From an uncultured Litoreibacter sp. (GTDB lineage: Bacteria > Pseudomonadota > Alphaproteobacteria > Rhodobacterales > Rhodobacteraceae): DNA of 64,000 nucleotides. The notes beneath the pieces are model-generated. The model was not told the DNA's origin and ran no database searches. It saw nothing but the letters and a program-made list of their open reading frames with translations. How positions within the stretch are numbered: the stretch's first letter is position 1; every line of letters begins with the position of its first letter. Below are positions 27,456-37,527 of the stretch, one piece after another. The position numbers and the translations under genes are program-made. Location of the stretch: NCBI RefSeq assembly GCF_947487515.1, contig NZ_CANKWO010000002.1, forward strand, positions 124,001 to 188,000, written 5' to 3'.

Positions 27456-27824
27456 TTACTTCTTCTTACCAGCAATGGCCTTTGCAGGGCCTTTGCGAGT
27501 GCGTGCGTTCGTGTGGGTCCGTTGACCGCGAACAGGGAGGTTACGACGGTGGCGCAGGCCACGGTAGCAACCCAGATCCATCAAACGTTTGATGTTCATG
27601 GTTGTCTCACGACGCAAGTCGCCTTCGACGTTGTAGTTTTCGTCGATGTGCTCACGAATTTTCAAAATCTCGGCGTCCGAGAGATCGTTCATGCGGCGAG
27701 CAGAGTCGATACCGATCGCTTCACAAATCGCTTTCGCGGAAGTGTGGCCGATGCCGGTGATGTAAGTCAGTGCGATGGGGACGCGCTTTGCGTCTGGCAG
27801 GTTAACGCCGGAAATACGTGCCAA
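27456..27824 (-). CDS. rpsM: 30S ribosomal protein S13
   Basis: A 122-residue S13 protein ([57 protein letters not shown]). It contacts the large subunit and P-site tRNA. It begins a sub-block after a 212-nt gap downstream of adk that contains two hairpins, so it may also have its own regulation. Confidence 0.97.
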   Translation of the reverse strand: MARISGVNLPDAKRVPIALTYITGIGHTSAKAICEAIGIDSARRMNDLSDAEILKIREHIDENYNVEGDLRRETTMNIKRLMDLGCYRGLRHRRNLPVRGQRTHTNARTRKGPAKAIAGKKK

Positions 27825-28036
27825 GTGGCAATTCCTTTTTCAGTCGCGGTTCCGTAGCTCCGGAACCTTTTTTCACAACGTAAGCCCGAAGGTTTTTCAA
27901 AACCTGCGGGCTTGGCTTAGATATGGTCAACACCGTGTCGGCTAGCTAGGCCGTGGCGCGATTCCCTAAAGGGATGATGCGGCTTAGGAGGTTTTTAACA
28001 TATGGTCAATAGCCCCCCACCCAGTCGCGGGGATTA
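27825..28036 (-). promoter_or_regulatory. adk-rpsM spacer with two strong hairpins
   Basis: GGTTCCG/CGGAACC (27848-27867) lies just upstream of the rpsM start. AAGCCCG-a-AGGTTTT / AAAACCT-g-CGGGCTT (27882-27913) is a 14-bp stem with one mismatch and a 2-nt loop. Neither has a proper U-run in the minus direction, so they look like leader or RNA-processing structures rather than full terminators. Confidence 0.5.
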
Positions 28037-28608
28037 CTAATCCAAAACCTCTGAGATAGCAGTCGCCACCTCGTCGATTTCGCCCAACCCGTCAACGCTG
28101 CTGAGATCGCCTTTGGCGTAGTAGTAGCCAATCAGCGGGGAGGTCTTTTTGTAGTATTCCATCAGGCGAACCTTCAGGCTTTCCTCATTGTCGTCAGCGC
28201 GGGCAGTCTTACCGGCGGCGCGTGCCTCCTCGGCGCGGCCAACGATACGGCCAACCAGAACGTCGTCGTTCACCGCCAACTCGATCACTGCGTCCAGCGA
28301 GGCGCCGTGCTTGGCCAGCAAAGCCGAAAGCGCATCCGCCTGATGCAGGGTCCGCGGGAAGCCGTCAAAGATAAAACCGCCGGCGTGATCGCCTTCCAGC
28401 TTTTCCTCGATCAGGCCGATCACGATCTCATCGGTGACCAACTGCCCCGCATCCATGATGGCAGCAACTTTGTTGCCCATCACGGTGCCAGAGCTTTTAG
28501 CCTCGCGCAGCATGTCGCCCGTCGACAGCTGGATCATGTTGCGTTCGTCCACAAGCTTTGCGGCCTGTGTCCCCTTACCCGCTCCGGGTGGTCCAAGCAA
28601 AATAATAT

Positions 28609-28612
<4 letters not shown>
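28037..28612 (-). CDS. adk: Adenylate kinase
   Basis: A 191-residue enzyme that interconverts ATP + AMP and 2 ADP. The P-loop [11 protein letters not shown] is at residues 7-17, the AMP-binding [13 protein letters not shown] near 85, and the LID has the short, zinc-free form. Its ATG overlaps the secY stop by 4 nt, the standard spc-operon arrangement. Confidence 0.97.
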
Positions 28613-29976
<1,364 letters not shown>

Positions 29977-30004
29977 GTGCGATGTATCCCTGTCTAGATA
30001 TGCA

Positions 30005-30039
30005 CAGCGCCGCGAACGGGGCTTCCCGTCGCGGCGCTG
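30005..30039 (-). promoter_or_regulatory. Strong hairpin between rplO and secY
   Basis: CAGCGCCGCG-a-ACGGG / CCCGT-CGCGGCGCTG forms a 15-bp stem with one bulged base and a 4-nt loop. There is no U-run on the minus strand, so it is probably not a terminator. It may stabilise the upstream mRNA end or be a processing site that sets the ratio of ribosomal proteins to SecY. Confidence 0.5.
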
Positions 30040-30085
30040 GAAAACTTGTCAGTTATGTAAGGGGCGCATAGGCCCCTCACAAGGC

Positions 30086-30553
30086 TTATTCAGCAGCAGC
30101 CGCAGTGTTAAGCTTGCCGCCGGCCTTTTCAACAGCTTCAACAGCCGTTTTAGAAGCGCCAGTAACAGTCAATGTCACTTTGGATGTGATCTCGCCTTTG
30201 GCCAGAATGCGAACGCCGTCAAGCTTGCGACGCACGAGGCCAGCTTCAATCAAAGCGTCCTCGGTGATGTCGCCTTTGGCGTCCAATTTCTTGGCGTCGA
30301 TGAACTTCTGGATCATGCCGAGGTTCACAACAGCGAAAGATTTCTTGTTGCGGGAGTTAAAGCCGCGCTTAGGCAAGCGCATGTACAGTGGCATTTGGCC
30401 ACCTTCGTAGCCATTCAGGGCAACACCCGAGCGGGATTTTTGACCTTTGATACCACGGCCACCCATCTTACCTTTGCCGGAGCCTGGGCCACGGCCGATG
30501 CGTTTCTTGGTTTTTGTAGCGCCTGGATTGTCGCGTAGTTCGTGCAGTTTCAT
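30086..30553 (-). CDS. rplO: 50S ribosomal protein L15
   Basis: A 155-residue L15 protein ([55 protein letters not shown]). The track start 87 nt upstream is rejected; AGGAG sits just before this ATG. Upstream on the same strand the usual neighbour rpmD is separated by an opposite-strand NYN gene and a terminator, so rplO-secY-adk should need its own promoter; I found only a weak candidate (TTTCCA/TATTTC). Confidence 0.96.
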   Translation of the reverse strand: MKLHELRDNPGATKTKKRIGRGPGSGKGKMGGRGIKGQKSRSGVALNGYEGGQMPLYMRLPKRGFNSRNKKSFAVVNLGMIQKFIDAKKLDAKGDITEDALIEAGLVRRKLDGVRILAKGEITSKVTLTVTGASKTAVEAVEKAGGKLNTAAAAE

Positions 30554-30894
30554 GTCGCTTCTCCTATTGCCGGAAGGGTCCTCGAAGCGAAATGGACCAA
30601 ACGCGGCGTTTCTTGTTGATTCTGTAGGCCGGATGCCCACCGGGGGTGTTTAGGGGGTCATTCTACTTGTTGCAAGCAGCATGAAATAGATAATTCAAAG
30701 GACAGTGGAAAACTTTTCATCCAGAATATATCTTTCTAGATAGAAACCATGGCGAAAAATTATCGTGCGGGCCGTCAAGAGATTCTTGACACCTACGGTC
30801 TAGGTTCCATATATGAGTTATTCACCTCACATGGTATATCCTGTGAGATAGGCCGCGCCGGAAGGCGCGGCTTTTCCTTTTTTGGGAGATTCAT
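30554..30894 (+). promoter_or_regulatory. NYN gene promoter, leader hairpin and terminator-like attenuator
   Basis: On the plus strand a perfect -35 TTGACA (30786-30791) and TATATG (30810-30815) are 18 nt apart. The predicted RNA would fold CTCACA/TGTGAG (30826-30847), then GCCGCGCC-GGAA-GGCGCGGC (30852-30871) followed by an almost pure T-run to 30883. That is an intrinsic terminator placed directly before the GGGAG ribosome-binding site (30884-30888) of the NYN gene. It suggests transcription attenuation, or a short RNA of about 60 nt. A 49-codon frame (30749-30898) also crosses this region but lacks a ribosome-binding site. Confidence 0.6.
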
Positions 30895-31509
30895 TTGAGA
30901 GATGTCATTGTCTACGTAGACGGCTTCAACCTGTACCATGCATTAGATGAACTAGGCGACGACAGCCTTAAGTGGTTGTGCCTGAGGCGCTTATCCGAGG
31001 GTTTGATAGGGCCAAGAGAGCGACTTAAGCAAGTAAAATACTTCTCAGCCTATGCAACTTGGATTCCAGGTGCTTATGGCCGTCATCGCGCCTACGTATC
31101 CGCTCTAGGCGCAGAGGGCGTTAAGTTTATACCAGGGAAATTCAAGAAAAAGTATCTAAAATGCAAGAAGTGCCGTGCCCCGTATCAAACTTATGAAGAG
31201 AAAGAGACAGACGTAAACATAGCCATACATCTTATCCGAGATACCTTTGAAGACTCATTTGATAGGGCCATAGTTATATCAGCTGATACTGACATGAGGC
31301 CGGCTATAGAAATGGCGCGCAATATAAACGGAACTAAGTCCATTGACATCGTGACCCCTCCTAAACGCTTTAGTCGAGCGAGATCCTTAAATCCATTGCT
31401 TCAGATCTCTACCGGTAAAATCAGAGCCGCTCGTCTGAATGATCACTATGAACTTGAAGGCGGAAAATCCGTGACTATTCCAGAGAACTACAAGCCGGTA
31501 AGTTCATAA
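30895..31509 (+). CDS. NYN domain (LabA/DUF88-like PIN-fold) putative RNase
   Basis: A 204-residue protein with a PIN-like NYN fold. The first acidic motif is VYVDGFNLYHAL (residues 5-16), the central one KETDVNIAIHLIRD (about 103-116), and the third ISADTDMRPAIEMA (about 129-142), giving the aspartates expected for metal-dependent RNA cleavage. A CxxC pair (KCKKCRAPY, about 91-94) may bind zinc. Start is TTG with a GGGAG site 6 nt before it. It reads opposite to the ribosomal operon, between rpmD and rplO. Many AGA, ATA, TTA and CTA codons and visibly higher A+T than its neighbours suggest acquisition. The target RNA is unknown. Confidence 0.85.
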   Translation: MRDVIVYVDGFNLYHALDELGDDSLKWLCLRRLSEGLIGPRERLKQVKYFSAYATWIPGAYGRHRAYVSALGAEGVKFIPGKFKKKYLKCKKCRAPYQTYEEKETDVNIAIHLIRDTFEDSFDRAIVISADTDMRPAIEMARNINGTKSIDIVTPPKRFSRARSLNPLLQISTGKIRAARLNDHYELEGGKSVTIPENYKPVSS

Positions 31510-31539
31510 AAAACGCCCCGCTTTTCAGCGAGGCGTTTC
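31509..31539. terminator. Terminator between NYN gene and rpmD
   Basis: AAACGCC-c-CGCT / AGCG-a-GGCGTTT forms an 11-bp stem with one mismatch and a TTTC loop. On the minus strand it ends in GTTTTTTTATG, a strong U-run that should stop transcripts coming out of rpmD. On the plus strand it closes the NYN gene, with a weaker T-run. Confidence 0.8.
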
Positions 31540-31574
31540 TAATTTTCAACCCGTCGAAGTGCTAGGCGCGGAGC

Positions 31575-31763
31575 TTAGCCTTTTTCTTCGATGATCTCTA
31601 CCATGTGCGAGATTTTCGCGACCATGCCGCGGATGGAAGGTGTGTCTTCCAGCTCACGGGTTTTGTGCATCTTGTTCAGACCCAGACCGACCAGCGTAGC
31701 GCGCTGTTTGGCGGGGCGACGGATTGGCGAGCCAATCTGTTTTACAACAATAGTTTTAGCCAT
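31575..31763 (-). CDS. rpmD: 50S ribosomal protein L30
   Basis: A 62-residue L30 protein ([42 protein letters not shown]). It lies 11 nt after rpsE. It is the last gene of this transcription segment, since a strong terminator follows and the next gene is on the other strand. Confidence 0.97.
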   Translation of the reverse strand: MAKTIVVKQIGSPIRRPAKQRATLVGLGLNKMHKTRELEDTPSIRGMVAKISHMVEIIEEKG

Positions 31764-31774
31764 TGATCAGATCC

Positions 31775-32350
31775 TTACGCTTCGGCTTCAGCCGGGGCGG
31801 CTTCAGCAGTTGCAGGGGCGTCCGACTTCAAGATGTCGGCAACTTTCTTACCGCGACGCTGCGCAACCATACGAGGCGACGCTTCGTTCACGAGACCGTT
31901 CAAAGTAGCACGGATCATGTTGTAAGGGTTTTGCGAACCGATGGATTTCGCAACAACGTCCTGTACGCCGAGCATCTCGAACACAGCACGCATTGGACCA
32001 CCAGCGATGATACCAGTACCTTGTGGCGCAGTCCGCATCACAACTTTACCAGCACCGTGACGGCCAGCTACATCGTGGTGCAACGTGCGGCCTTCGCGCA
32101 GTGGAACGCGGATCATTTGGCGCTTGGCTTGCTCGGTGGCTTTGCGGATGGCCTCTGGGACCTCTTTCGCTTTACCTTTACCAAAGCCTACGCGGCCTTT
32201 TTGGTCGCCAACAACGACAAGTGCGGCGAAGCCAAAGCGCTTACCACCTTTAACAGTTTTCGATACGCGGTTGATCGCAACCAGACGATCTGCAAATTCG
32301 GGTGTTTCTTCCCGATCGCGGCGACCGCGATTTCCTTGTTCTCTTGCCAT
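31775..32350 (-). CDS. rpsE: 30S ribosomal protein S5
   Basis: A 191-residue S5 protein with the double-stranded-RNA-binding N-terminal domain ([35 protein letters not shown]) and the C-terminal domain with [15 protein letters not shown]. The Ala/Glu-rich tail is usual for alphaproteobacteria. It is separated from rplR by 126 nt containing a terminator-like stem-loop. Confidence 0.97.
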   Translation of the reverse strand: MAREQGNRGRRDREETPEFADRLVAINRVSKTVKGGKRFGFAALVVVGDQKGRVGFGKGKAKEVPEAIRKATEQAKRQMIRVPLREGRTLHHDVAGRHGAGKVVMRTAPQGTGIIAGGPMRAVFEMLGVQDVVAKSIGSQNPYNMIRATLNGLVNEASPRMVAQRRGKKVADILKSDAPATAEAAPAEAEA

Positions 32351-32447
32351 TGGGCAATTCCTTAATTCATGCGCCTAGGGCGCTTTTGGTTCAATCGCAG
32401 TGGGCGTGAGCCCCCCGATCATCGAGGCCCGTCAGGACCTGCAAAAA

Positions 32448-32471
32448 TGGGCACCCCCAAGGGAGTGCCCA
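32448..32471 (-). terminator. Terminator-like stem-loop between rplR and rpsE
   Basis: TGGGCAC-c-CCC / GGG-a-GTGCCCA forms a 10-bp stem with one mismatch and a 2-nt loop, followed on the minus strand by TTTTTG. It lies 5 nt after the rplR stop, inside what is normally an uninterrupted spc operon, and probably acts as a leaky attenuator. Confidence 0.65.
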
Positions 32472-32476
32472 AAGAC

Positions 32477-32836
32477 TTAGATTTTCAGACCAGCTTCACG
32501 GGCAGCTTCGGCCAAGGCCTTCACTTTACCGTGGAACAGGAAACCACCGCGGTCGAAGTAGGCTTCGGATACGCCAGCTTTTTTGGCGCGTTCCGCAATC
32601 GTTGTGCCGACTTTGGTTGCAGCTTCGATGTTGTTTTTGCCAACGATGCCCAGATCCTTCTCAAGGGAAGAAGCCGAAGCCAGCGTGACACCATTCACGT
32701 CATCGATCAGCTGCACGCTGATGTTTTTGCTCGAGCGGTGAACGGATAGACGAACACGTCCAGCGTTTACCTTGCGAAGTTTGTTCCGAACGCGCAGGCG
32801 GCGTTTGATGAACAGATCGCGTTTAGTATTAGCCAT
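32477..32836 (-). CDS. rplR: 50S ribosomal protein L18
   Basis: A 119-residue L18 protein ([64 protein letters not shown]). It binds 5S rRNA. The track start lies 28 codons upstream within rplF; I start at MANTKRD, whose ATG overlaps the rplF stop by one base. Confidence 0.96.
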   Translation of the reverse strand: MANTKRDLFIKRRLRVRNKLRKVNAGRVRLSVHRSSKNISVQLIDDVNGVTLASASSLEKDLGIVGKNNIEAATKVGTTIAERAKKAGVSEAYFDRGGFLFHGKVKALAEAAREAGLKI

Positions 32837-33369
32837 TATTTCTTCTTCCCTTCTTTGCGGAAGACGAACTCGCCTTTGTAGCGGATGCCTTTGCCTTTGT
32901 AAGGCTCTGGCTTGCGCCACGCGCGGATGTTGGCGGCCACTTGGCCTACCAGCTGCTCGTCAATCCCCTCGATGGTGATCTGAGTAGGCTTGGGAGCCAC
33001 AACAGTTACACCCTCAGGCACTTCATACACAACGTCATGCGACAGGCCGAGGTTCAGCTTCAGGTTTTTGCCTTCCATCGCGGCGCGGTAACCCACACCT
33101 TGAATTTCAAGCTCTTTCGTGAAGCCGTCGGTCACACCAGTCACCAAGTTTGCAACCATAGTGCGGCTCATGCCCCACTGCTGGCGTGCGCGCTTGGAAG
33201 TGCCGCGAGGCGTGATGGTCACAACGTTGTCTTCGACAGCGAGAGACACATCGTCAGTTGCTTTGAAGGAACGAACCCCTTTAGGGCCCTTAACTTCGAT
33301 GGTCTGGCCAGAAACGGACGCGGAAACGCCGGAAGGCAGATCGACTGGTTTTTTACCAATACGAGACAT
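32836..33369 (-). CDS. rplF: 50S ribosomal protein L6
   Basis: A 177-residue L6 protein with two related domains: [19 protein letters not shown] and [24 protein letters not shown], ending in [23 protein letters not shown]. It supports the factor-binding site of the large subunit. One-base overlap with rplR and 12 nt from rpsH. Confidence 0.97.
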   Translation of the reverse strand: MSRIGKKPVDLPSGVSASVSGQTIEVKGPKGVRSFKATDDVSLAVEDNVVTITPRGTSKRARQQWGMSRTMVANLVTGVTDGFTKELEIQGVGYRAAMEGKNLKLNLGLSHDVVYEVPEGVTVVAPKPTQITIEGIDEQLVGQVAANIRAWRKPEPYKGKGIRYKGEFVFRKEGKKK

Positions 33370-33381
33370 ACTAGGCGCTCC

Positions 33382-33774
33382 TTAGAATACCGTGCAAAGC
33401 ACTTCGCCGCCAACGTTCTGGCTGCGCGCATTTGCGTCCGACATCACACCGCGAGGTGTGCTGACAATCGACACGCCCAAGCCCTGACGGACTGTTGGGA
33501 TGTCTTTGGAACCCACGTAAACGCGACGACCAGGTTTAGAAACCCGCTTCAGTTCGCGAATAACAGGGGTGCCTTCGTAATATTTCAGCTCAATGTTCAA
33601 AGCCGGGTGACCGTCTTTGCCAGTAACCGACTCATAGCCACGGATGTAGCCTTCGTCTGCGAGGACGTCCAAAACCCAAGCGCGAAGCTTGGAAGCTGGT
33701 GTCTCGACAGTGGCTTTGCCGCGAAGCTGCGAGTTACGGATACGTGTGAGCATATCTGCGATAGGATCGTTCAT
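33382..33774 (-). CDS. rpsH: 30S ribosomal protein S8
   Basis: A 130-residue S8 protein ([58 protein letters not shown]). S8 binds helix 21 of 16S rRNA and in E. coli represses the spc mRNA near rplE; whether that holds here is not visible. Confidence 0.97.
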   Translation of the reverse strand: MNDPIADMLTRIRNSQLRGKATVETPASKLRAWVLDVLADEGYIRGYESVTGKDGHPALNIELKYYEGTPVIRELKRVSKPGRRVYVGSKDIPTVRQGLGVSIVSTPRGVMSDANARSQNVGGEVLCTVF

Positions 33775-33789
33775 AATCTAATGCCCTCC

Positions 33790-34095
33790 TTACCAGCTGG
33801 ACTTAACCATGCCGGGGATCAGGCCAGCAGAGCCCAAGTCCCGCAACATGATCCGGGAAATCTTCAGCTTACGGTAGTAAGCGTGAGGACGGCCGGTCAG
33901 TTGGCAGCGGTTGTGCAAACGAGTAGCCGAGCTATTGCGCGGCAGTTCAGCCAATTTCAGGCGCGCTTTGAAACGCTCTTCCATTGGTTTTTCTTGGTCG
34001 TTTGCGATTGCGAGCAGAGCTGCACGTTTAGCGGCGTATTTCTTCACCAGCTTTTCGCGCTTCTTTTCGCGTTCGATCATTGCTTTTTTAGCCAT
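33790..34095 (-). CDS. rpsN: 30S ribosomal protein S14
   Basis: A 101-residue S14 of the long, zinc-free type ([50 protein letters not shown]). The CxxC zinc pairs of the short form are absent, as expected for proteobacteria. It lies between rplE and rpsH. Confidence 0.97.
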   Translation of the reverse strand: MAKKAMIEREKKREKLVKKYAAKRAALLAIANDQEKPMEERFKARLKLAELPRNSSATRLHNRCQLTGRPHAYYRKLKISRIMLRDLGSAGLIPGMVKSSW

Positions 34096-34114
34096 GTCTA
34101 ATTCCCTCCAGCGA

Positions 34115-34678
34115 TCAGCTGTTGAAAGGCATGTTGAAAGCTTTCAACAGGCTCTTTGCTTCAGCGTCGGTGGTTGCGGTGGTGCAGATAACGATATCCA
34201 TGCCCCAGGCTTCATCAATCTTGTCAAAGTCGATCTCTGGGAACACGAGGTGCTCCTTCAGACCCATGGCGTAGTTGCCACGGCCGTCAAACGACTTGCC
34301 CGAAATGCCGCGGAAGTCACGGATACGAGGCATTGCGATTGTGATCAGGCGATCAAGGAATTCGTACATACGCTCGCCGCGCAATGTAACCTTGGCACCA
34401 AGAGGCATCTCTTCGCGGACACGGAAGCCAGCGATCGATTTCTTAGCACGGGTCACCATGGCTTTTTGGCCAGCGATGGCGGTCAGGTCAGCAGCAGCCG
34501 CAGCGGGCTTTTTGCTGTCTTTAACCGCAGCTTTACCAGCGCCGATATTCAGGACGATTTTGTCCAGACGCGGGATCTGCATGTCGTTTTTGTAGCTGAA
34601 TTCTTCTTTCATGGCGGCACGGATTGTGTCGACATAAACAGTCTTCAGACGCGGGGTGTAGTTTGCTTGGTCTAGCAT
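34115..34678 (-). CDS. rplE: 50S ribosomal protein L5
   Basis: A 187-residue L5 protein ([63 protein letters not shown]). L5 binds 5S rRNA and contacts P-site tRNA. Its start overlaps the rplX stop by one base. Confidence 0.97.
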   Translation of the reverse strand: MLDQANYTPRLKTVYVDTIRAAMKEEFSYKNDMQIPRLDKIVLNIGAGKAAVKDSKKPAAAAADLTAIAGQKAMVTRAKKSIAGFRVREEMPLGAKVTLRGERMYEFLDRLITIAMPRIRDFRGISGKSFDGRGNYAMGLKEHLVFPEIDFDKIDEAWGMDIVICTTATTDAEAKSLLKAFNMPFNS

Positions 34679-34983
34679 TAGATCACGTCCCCTGTTGTCT
34701 TTGCGAAACGCACTTTCTTGTCGCCGTCCATTTTGAAGCCCACGCGAGTGGCCTTACCGTTGGCGTCGATCAAGGAGAGGTTGCTCAGCTGGATTGGCAT
34801 CGCTTGTGGTACGCGACCACCTTGCGAGTTCTGGCTTTGCTTCACGTGGCGGATGGCAACGTTGATGCCTTCCACAATCGCTTTACCGGTCTTTGGGTTC
34901 ACGGAGGAAATAGTGCCCTCTTTGCCCTTGTCCTTACCGGTCAGCACGACGATCTTGTCGCCTTTTTTCAATTTAGCAGCCAT
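34678..34983 (-). CDS. rplX: 50S ribosomal protein L24
   Basis: A 101-residue L24 protein with a KOW motif ([20 protein letters not shown]) and the [18 protein letters not shown] segment. It initiates large-subunit assembly. One nucleotide separates it from rplN. Confidence 0.97.
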   Translation of the reverse strand: MAAKLKKGDKIVVLTGKDKGKEGTISSVNPKTGKAIVEGINVAIRHVKQSQNSQGGRVPQAMPIQLSNLSLIDANGKATRVGFKMDGDKKVRFAKTTGDVI

Positions 34984-34984
34984 A

Positions 34985-35353
34985 TCACAGCACCTCCGGC
35001 GCGAGCGAAATGATTTTCATGAAGTTCTTGCCGCGCAATTCGCGAACAACTGGCCCAAAGATACGTGTACCTACTGGCTCATTGTTGTTGTTCAGAATAA
35101 CCGCTGCGTTGCGGTCAAAGCGGATGGCAGTGCCATCTTCGCGACGAACTTCTTTAGCTGTGCGAACAACGACGGCTTTACGAACGTCGCCTTTTTTCAC
35201 ACGGCCGCGTGGGATGGCTTCCTTAACCGACACGACAATAATGTCGCCGACGGATGCGTATTTACGCTTGGAACCACCCAAAACCTTAATGCACTGAACA
35301 CGGCGAGCGCCGCTGTTGTCAGCCACATCTAGGTTGGTCTGCATCTGGATCAT
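34985..35353 (-). CDS. rplN: 50S ribosomal protein L14
   Basis: A 122-residue L14 protein ([74 protein letters not shown]). It lies at the subunit interface. It follows rpsQ by 70 nt with no obvious signal in the gap. Confidence 0.97.
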   Translation of the reverse strand: MIQMQTNLDVADNSGARRVQCIKVLGGSKRKYASVGDIIVVSVKEAIPRGRVKKGDVRKAVVVRTAKEVRREDGTAIRFDRNAAVILNNNNEPVGTRIFGPVVRELRGKNFMKIISLAPEVL

Positions 35354-35423
35354 TTGATGTCTCCCGACCTTTGGGGACCTACCTTCAGGCCCCAGGGTTT
35401 CGAATAAATCGAAAAGCTATCGT

Positions 35424-35654
35424 TTAACCGACGATAACTTCCCAACGCTTGGTTTTGGACTTCGGCGCGCATTCTTGAATGCTAACCTTGTCACCCACGT
35501 TAAACGTGTTCTTCTCATCGTGAGCCCGGTACTTTTTGGACTTACGGATAATCTTTTTCATCACTGGGTGCTGAAAACGGCGCTCAACGGAAACTGTTAC
35601 AGTTTGCTCGTTCTGGTTGCTGGTGACGACACCACTCAGGATACGCTTAGGCAT
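35424..35654 (-). CDS. rpsQ: 30S ribosomal protein S17
   Basis: A 76-residue S17 protein ([54 protein letters not shown]). An OB-fold protein binding the 5' domain of 16S rRNA. Start overlaps the rpmC stop by one base. Confidence 0.97.
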   Translation of the reverse strand: MPKRILSGVVTSNQNEQTVTVSVERRFQHPVMKKIIRKSKKYRAHDEKNTFNVGDKVSIQECAPKSKTKRWEVIVG

Positions 35655-35863
35655 TAGTTAGCCTCCCCAGCTGCAGCTTGCGCTTTTTCGTTCAGGATTG
35701 TTTTCACACGTGCAGCACCGCGCTTAACGTCGCGCATACGTGCAGTGTTTTCGAGTTGGCCGGTGGCCTGTTGGAAGCGCAAGTTAAATGCTTCCTTTTT
35801 CAGTGCGACAAGCTCTTCATTGAGCTGGTCAGCAGTCTTCTCGCGAAGCTCGCTGGCGTTCAT
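35654..35863 (-). CDS. rpmC: 50S ribosomal protein L29
   Basis: A 69-residue L29 protein ([31 protein letters not shown]). The track adds MKKEKA upstream, but that stretch holds the ribosome-binding site AAGGAAAAGG, so I start at MNAS. It is normally coupled to rplP; here almost 3 kb of unrelated genes and at least one terminator lie between them. Confidence 0.96.
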   Translation of the reverse strand: MNASELREKTADQLNEELVALKKEAFNLRFQQATGQLENTARMRDVKRGAARVKTILNEKAQAAAGEAN

Positions 35864-36118
35864 AGCCTTTTCCTTTTTCAAACATCGGAGGGCCCCTAAA
35901 AGAGGTCACCCTGATTCCAATGGAGTTCATGATGAAATGTGGCTTTAGACCCCTGCCCGATATATTGCAAGCCCTGTCGCTGACTCTGCGCGTATATCTG
36001 TAAAATAGGGGCTTACTTGCGTCTTGGGTTACGATGTCACAAAGCGCTCTCATCGCTTTTTCCAGCAAAAGCGACTGCCGCGCTGGTTCAATTTCCCTTT
36101 GTGAGATATTGAACCGAT
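35864..36118 (-). promoter_or_regulatory. rpmC-segment promoter region
   Basis: On the minus strand TTGCAA (35965-35970) and TAAAGC (35942-35947) are exactly 17 nt apart, a plausible promoter for rpmC-rpsQ-rplN and the rest of the spc genes. This is expected because the segment is cut off from rplP by terminators. The plus-strand promoter for the oxygenase gene is not clear. Confidence 0.5.
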
Positions 36119-36739
36119 ATGACCAAAATCAGATCCCTCTTCGTGACCCGCCTCTACCAAGCCCGCCTGTCCGATCATGGCACTCCCATTGATCCTGAGG
36201 AGCTGGAGGACGAATGCCTTGGCACCGCCGAGGATGACGAGGCCGGTCAGGACTGGTGCGAGGAAAACCAATTCGCGGGCTACACCAGCTATGCGTCCCT
36301 GACGGACCTGCCGTGGCGCTCCCCGATCTTTAAGGCTGTGGTTGAGGCGCTGGACAAACACGTCGCCGCATTCGCCGCGGACCTAGAGCTGGACCTAGAC
36401 GGGCGCGAGCTGAAGCTAGAGGACATCTGGATCAACATCCTGCCCCAAGGCGGCATCCACACCTCCCACATCCACCCGCATTCGGTGATCTCCGGCACCA
36501 CCTATGTGGCCATGCCCGAAGGCGCATCGGCACTGAAGCTGGAGGACCCACGGTCGCAAATGATGATGGCCGCCCCCACCCGCCTGAAAGACGCGCGCGA
36601 AGAGATGCGGCAGTTCATCTATGTGAAGCCAGTGGTTGGTGACGTCCTGCTATGGGAAAGCTTCCTGCGCCATGAGGTGCCGATGAATATGGCTGAGGAT
36701 GATAGGATTTCAGTCTCGTTTAACTACGCTTGGGGGTGA
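36119..36739 (+). CDS. 2OG-Fe(II) oxygenase-like protein, TIGR02466 type
   Basis: A 206-residue protein resembling the TIGR02466 family of putative 2-oxoglutarate/iron oxygenases. It contains the region LEDIWINILPQGGIHTSHIHPHSVISG with several histidines, and LLWESFLRHEVPMNMAEDDRISVSFNY, whose HEV and RISVSFN match the distal His and Arg of double-stranded beta-helix oxygenases. Substrate unknown. It is plus-strand and opposite to the operon. Its base composition is GC-richer than the genes to its right, unlike the A+T-rich inserts. The ribosome-binding site is poor. Confidence 0.75.
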   Translation: MTKIRSLFVTRLYQARLSDHGTPIDPEELEDECLGTAEDDEAGQDWCEENQFAGYTSYASLTDLPWRSPIFKAVVEALDKHVAAFAADLELDLDGRELKLEDIWINILPQGGIHTSHIHPHSVISGTTYVAMPEGASALKLEDPRSQMMMAAPTRLKDAREEMRQFIYVKPVVGDVLLWESFLRHEVPMNMAEDDRISVSFNYAWG

Positions 36740-36867
36740 GGAACTTGCATCGAGTGTTGGTGGAACCGTTTGATCCGGCGCTGATTGTGAGCGGACCGAT
36801 GGTAAACCTACATGTGAGTGGCGCGGCAGGGCTGCGAACGGTGGTGCGTCGCGGGTTTTGGGGCTAG
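36736..36867 (+). CDS. Possible 43-residue ORF overlapping the oxygenase gene
   Basis: A GTG overlapping the oxygenase stop (GTGA) opens a 44-codon frame that reads through valine-rich sequence (VLVEPFDPALIVSGPMVNLHV) to TAG. It may be a coupled micro-gene or the degraded end of a larger gene. No family recognised. Confidence 0.25.
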   Translation: MRNLHRVLVEPFDPALIVSGPMVNLHVSGAAGLRTVVRRGFWG

Positions 36868-37010
36868 GCTAATATTTCAGTTGAGAACTAAGCCGCACAC
36901 AGCAAAGTAAATACGATACCCGCGAAATTAGTTTCACTTTTCAATTGAACTAAACAAAATTTCTTGGATGGGCACTTGGAACACAACACCTAGTATCTCG
37001 GCTAAGATTG

Positions 37011-37343
37011 TTAGTTCCCCGCACATTCTTCAAGCCAAAATTTGCACCAAGTTTCATTTTTCAGACCATGAGCCAAGCGTAGCTTCCTTTCAATAACGTT
37101 TCTCGCAGTGAGTGGGTCAATTTCGGCACCGTCTTCAAATTCTTCATCAAATCCCACTATGCTTAAATCAACTCGAAGTGGTCGATTGCTTTCGCTCACG
37201 ACCTCAAATACCTCCATAGAACATACATACATGTTCCTGCCAAAAATTTCTGGCAGAACGTCTAAGAGAACAGTAGTTGGCACATAGTCGGAAGAAGAGC
37301 CATCTGAGGCACTCTTAATTAGTTTGTCTGTATTCTTGCTCAT
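37011..37343 (-). CDS. Hypothetical protein in rplP-rpmC islet
   Basis: A 110-residue acidic protein with no recognised motif; predicted soluble, with a beta-rich middle (VVSESNRPLRVDLSIVGFDEEF) and a cysteine pair near the C terminus (WCKFWLEECAGN). The track starts at a TTG 14 codons upstream; I prefer the ATG of MSKNTDK, which has AAGG 6 nt before it. It is the most downstream of three minus-strand genes, each preceded by a copy of the repeat described separately. It has more A+T-rich codons than the ribosomal genes. Confidence 0.6.
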   Translation of the reverse strand: MSKNTDKLIKSASDGSSSDYVPTTVLLDVLPEIFGRNMYVCSMEVFEVVSESNRPLRVDLSIVGFDEEFEDGAEIDPLTARNVIERKLRLAHGLKNETWCKFWLEECAGN

Positions 37344-37433
37344 TGTGAACCTTGTCTTCTTCGTATCAGGCTCATTGTTTTTCAATGTAACTCAATGTGA
37401 TTTAATCCAAATAACTACGGCTTAAGCCAAAAC

Positions 37434-37498
37434 AAGAAAGCCTCAGCGGTTTCTCAGCGGGGCTTCACTATGGCTACCGATGCGGAACGCGCGTTTTC
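37434..37498. repeat. Repeat copy R3 (degenerate terminator + flank)
   Basis: About 65 bp aligned with R1 and R2. The terminator arms are partly decayed (GCCTCAGCGG/AGCGGGGCTT), but the downstream flank GGAACGCGCGTTTTC is identical in all three copies. It separates the NADAR gene from the 110-residue gene. Confidence 0.75.
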
Positions 37499-37527
37499 AA
37501 AAACTCACAGCCCCCGCCCGCGTCGCG

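Noticed and set aside
30749-30898. 49-codon ORF (MAKNYRAGRQEIL...) ending at the NYN start as TTGA
   Set aside because: The stop overlap is suggestive, but there is no ribosome-binding site, and the frame contains a promoter, a hairpin and an intrinsic terminator, which explain the sequence better.
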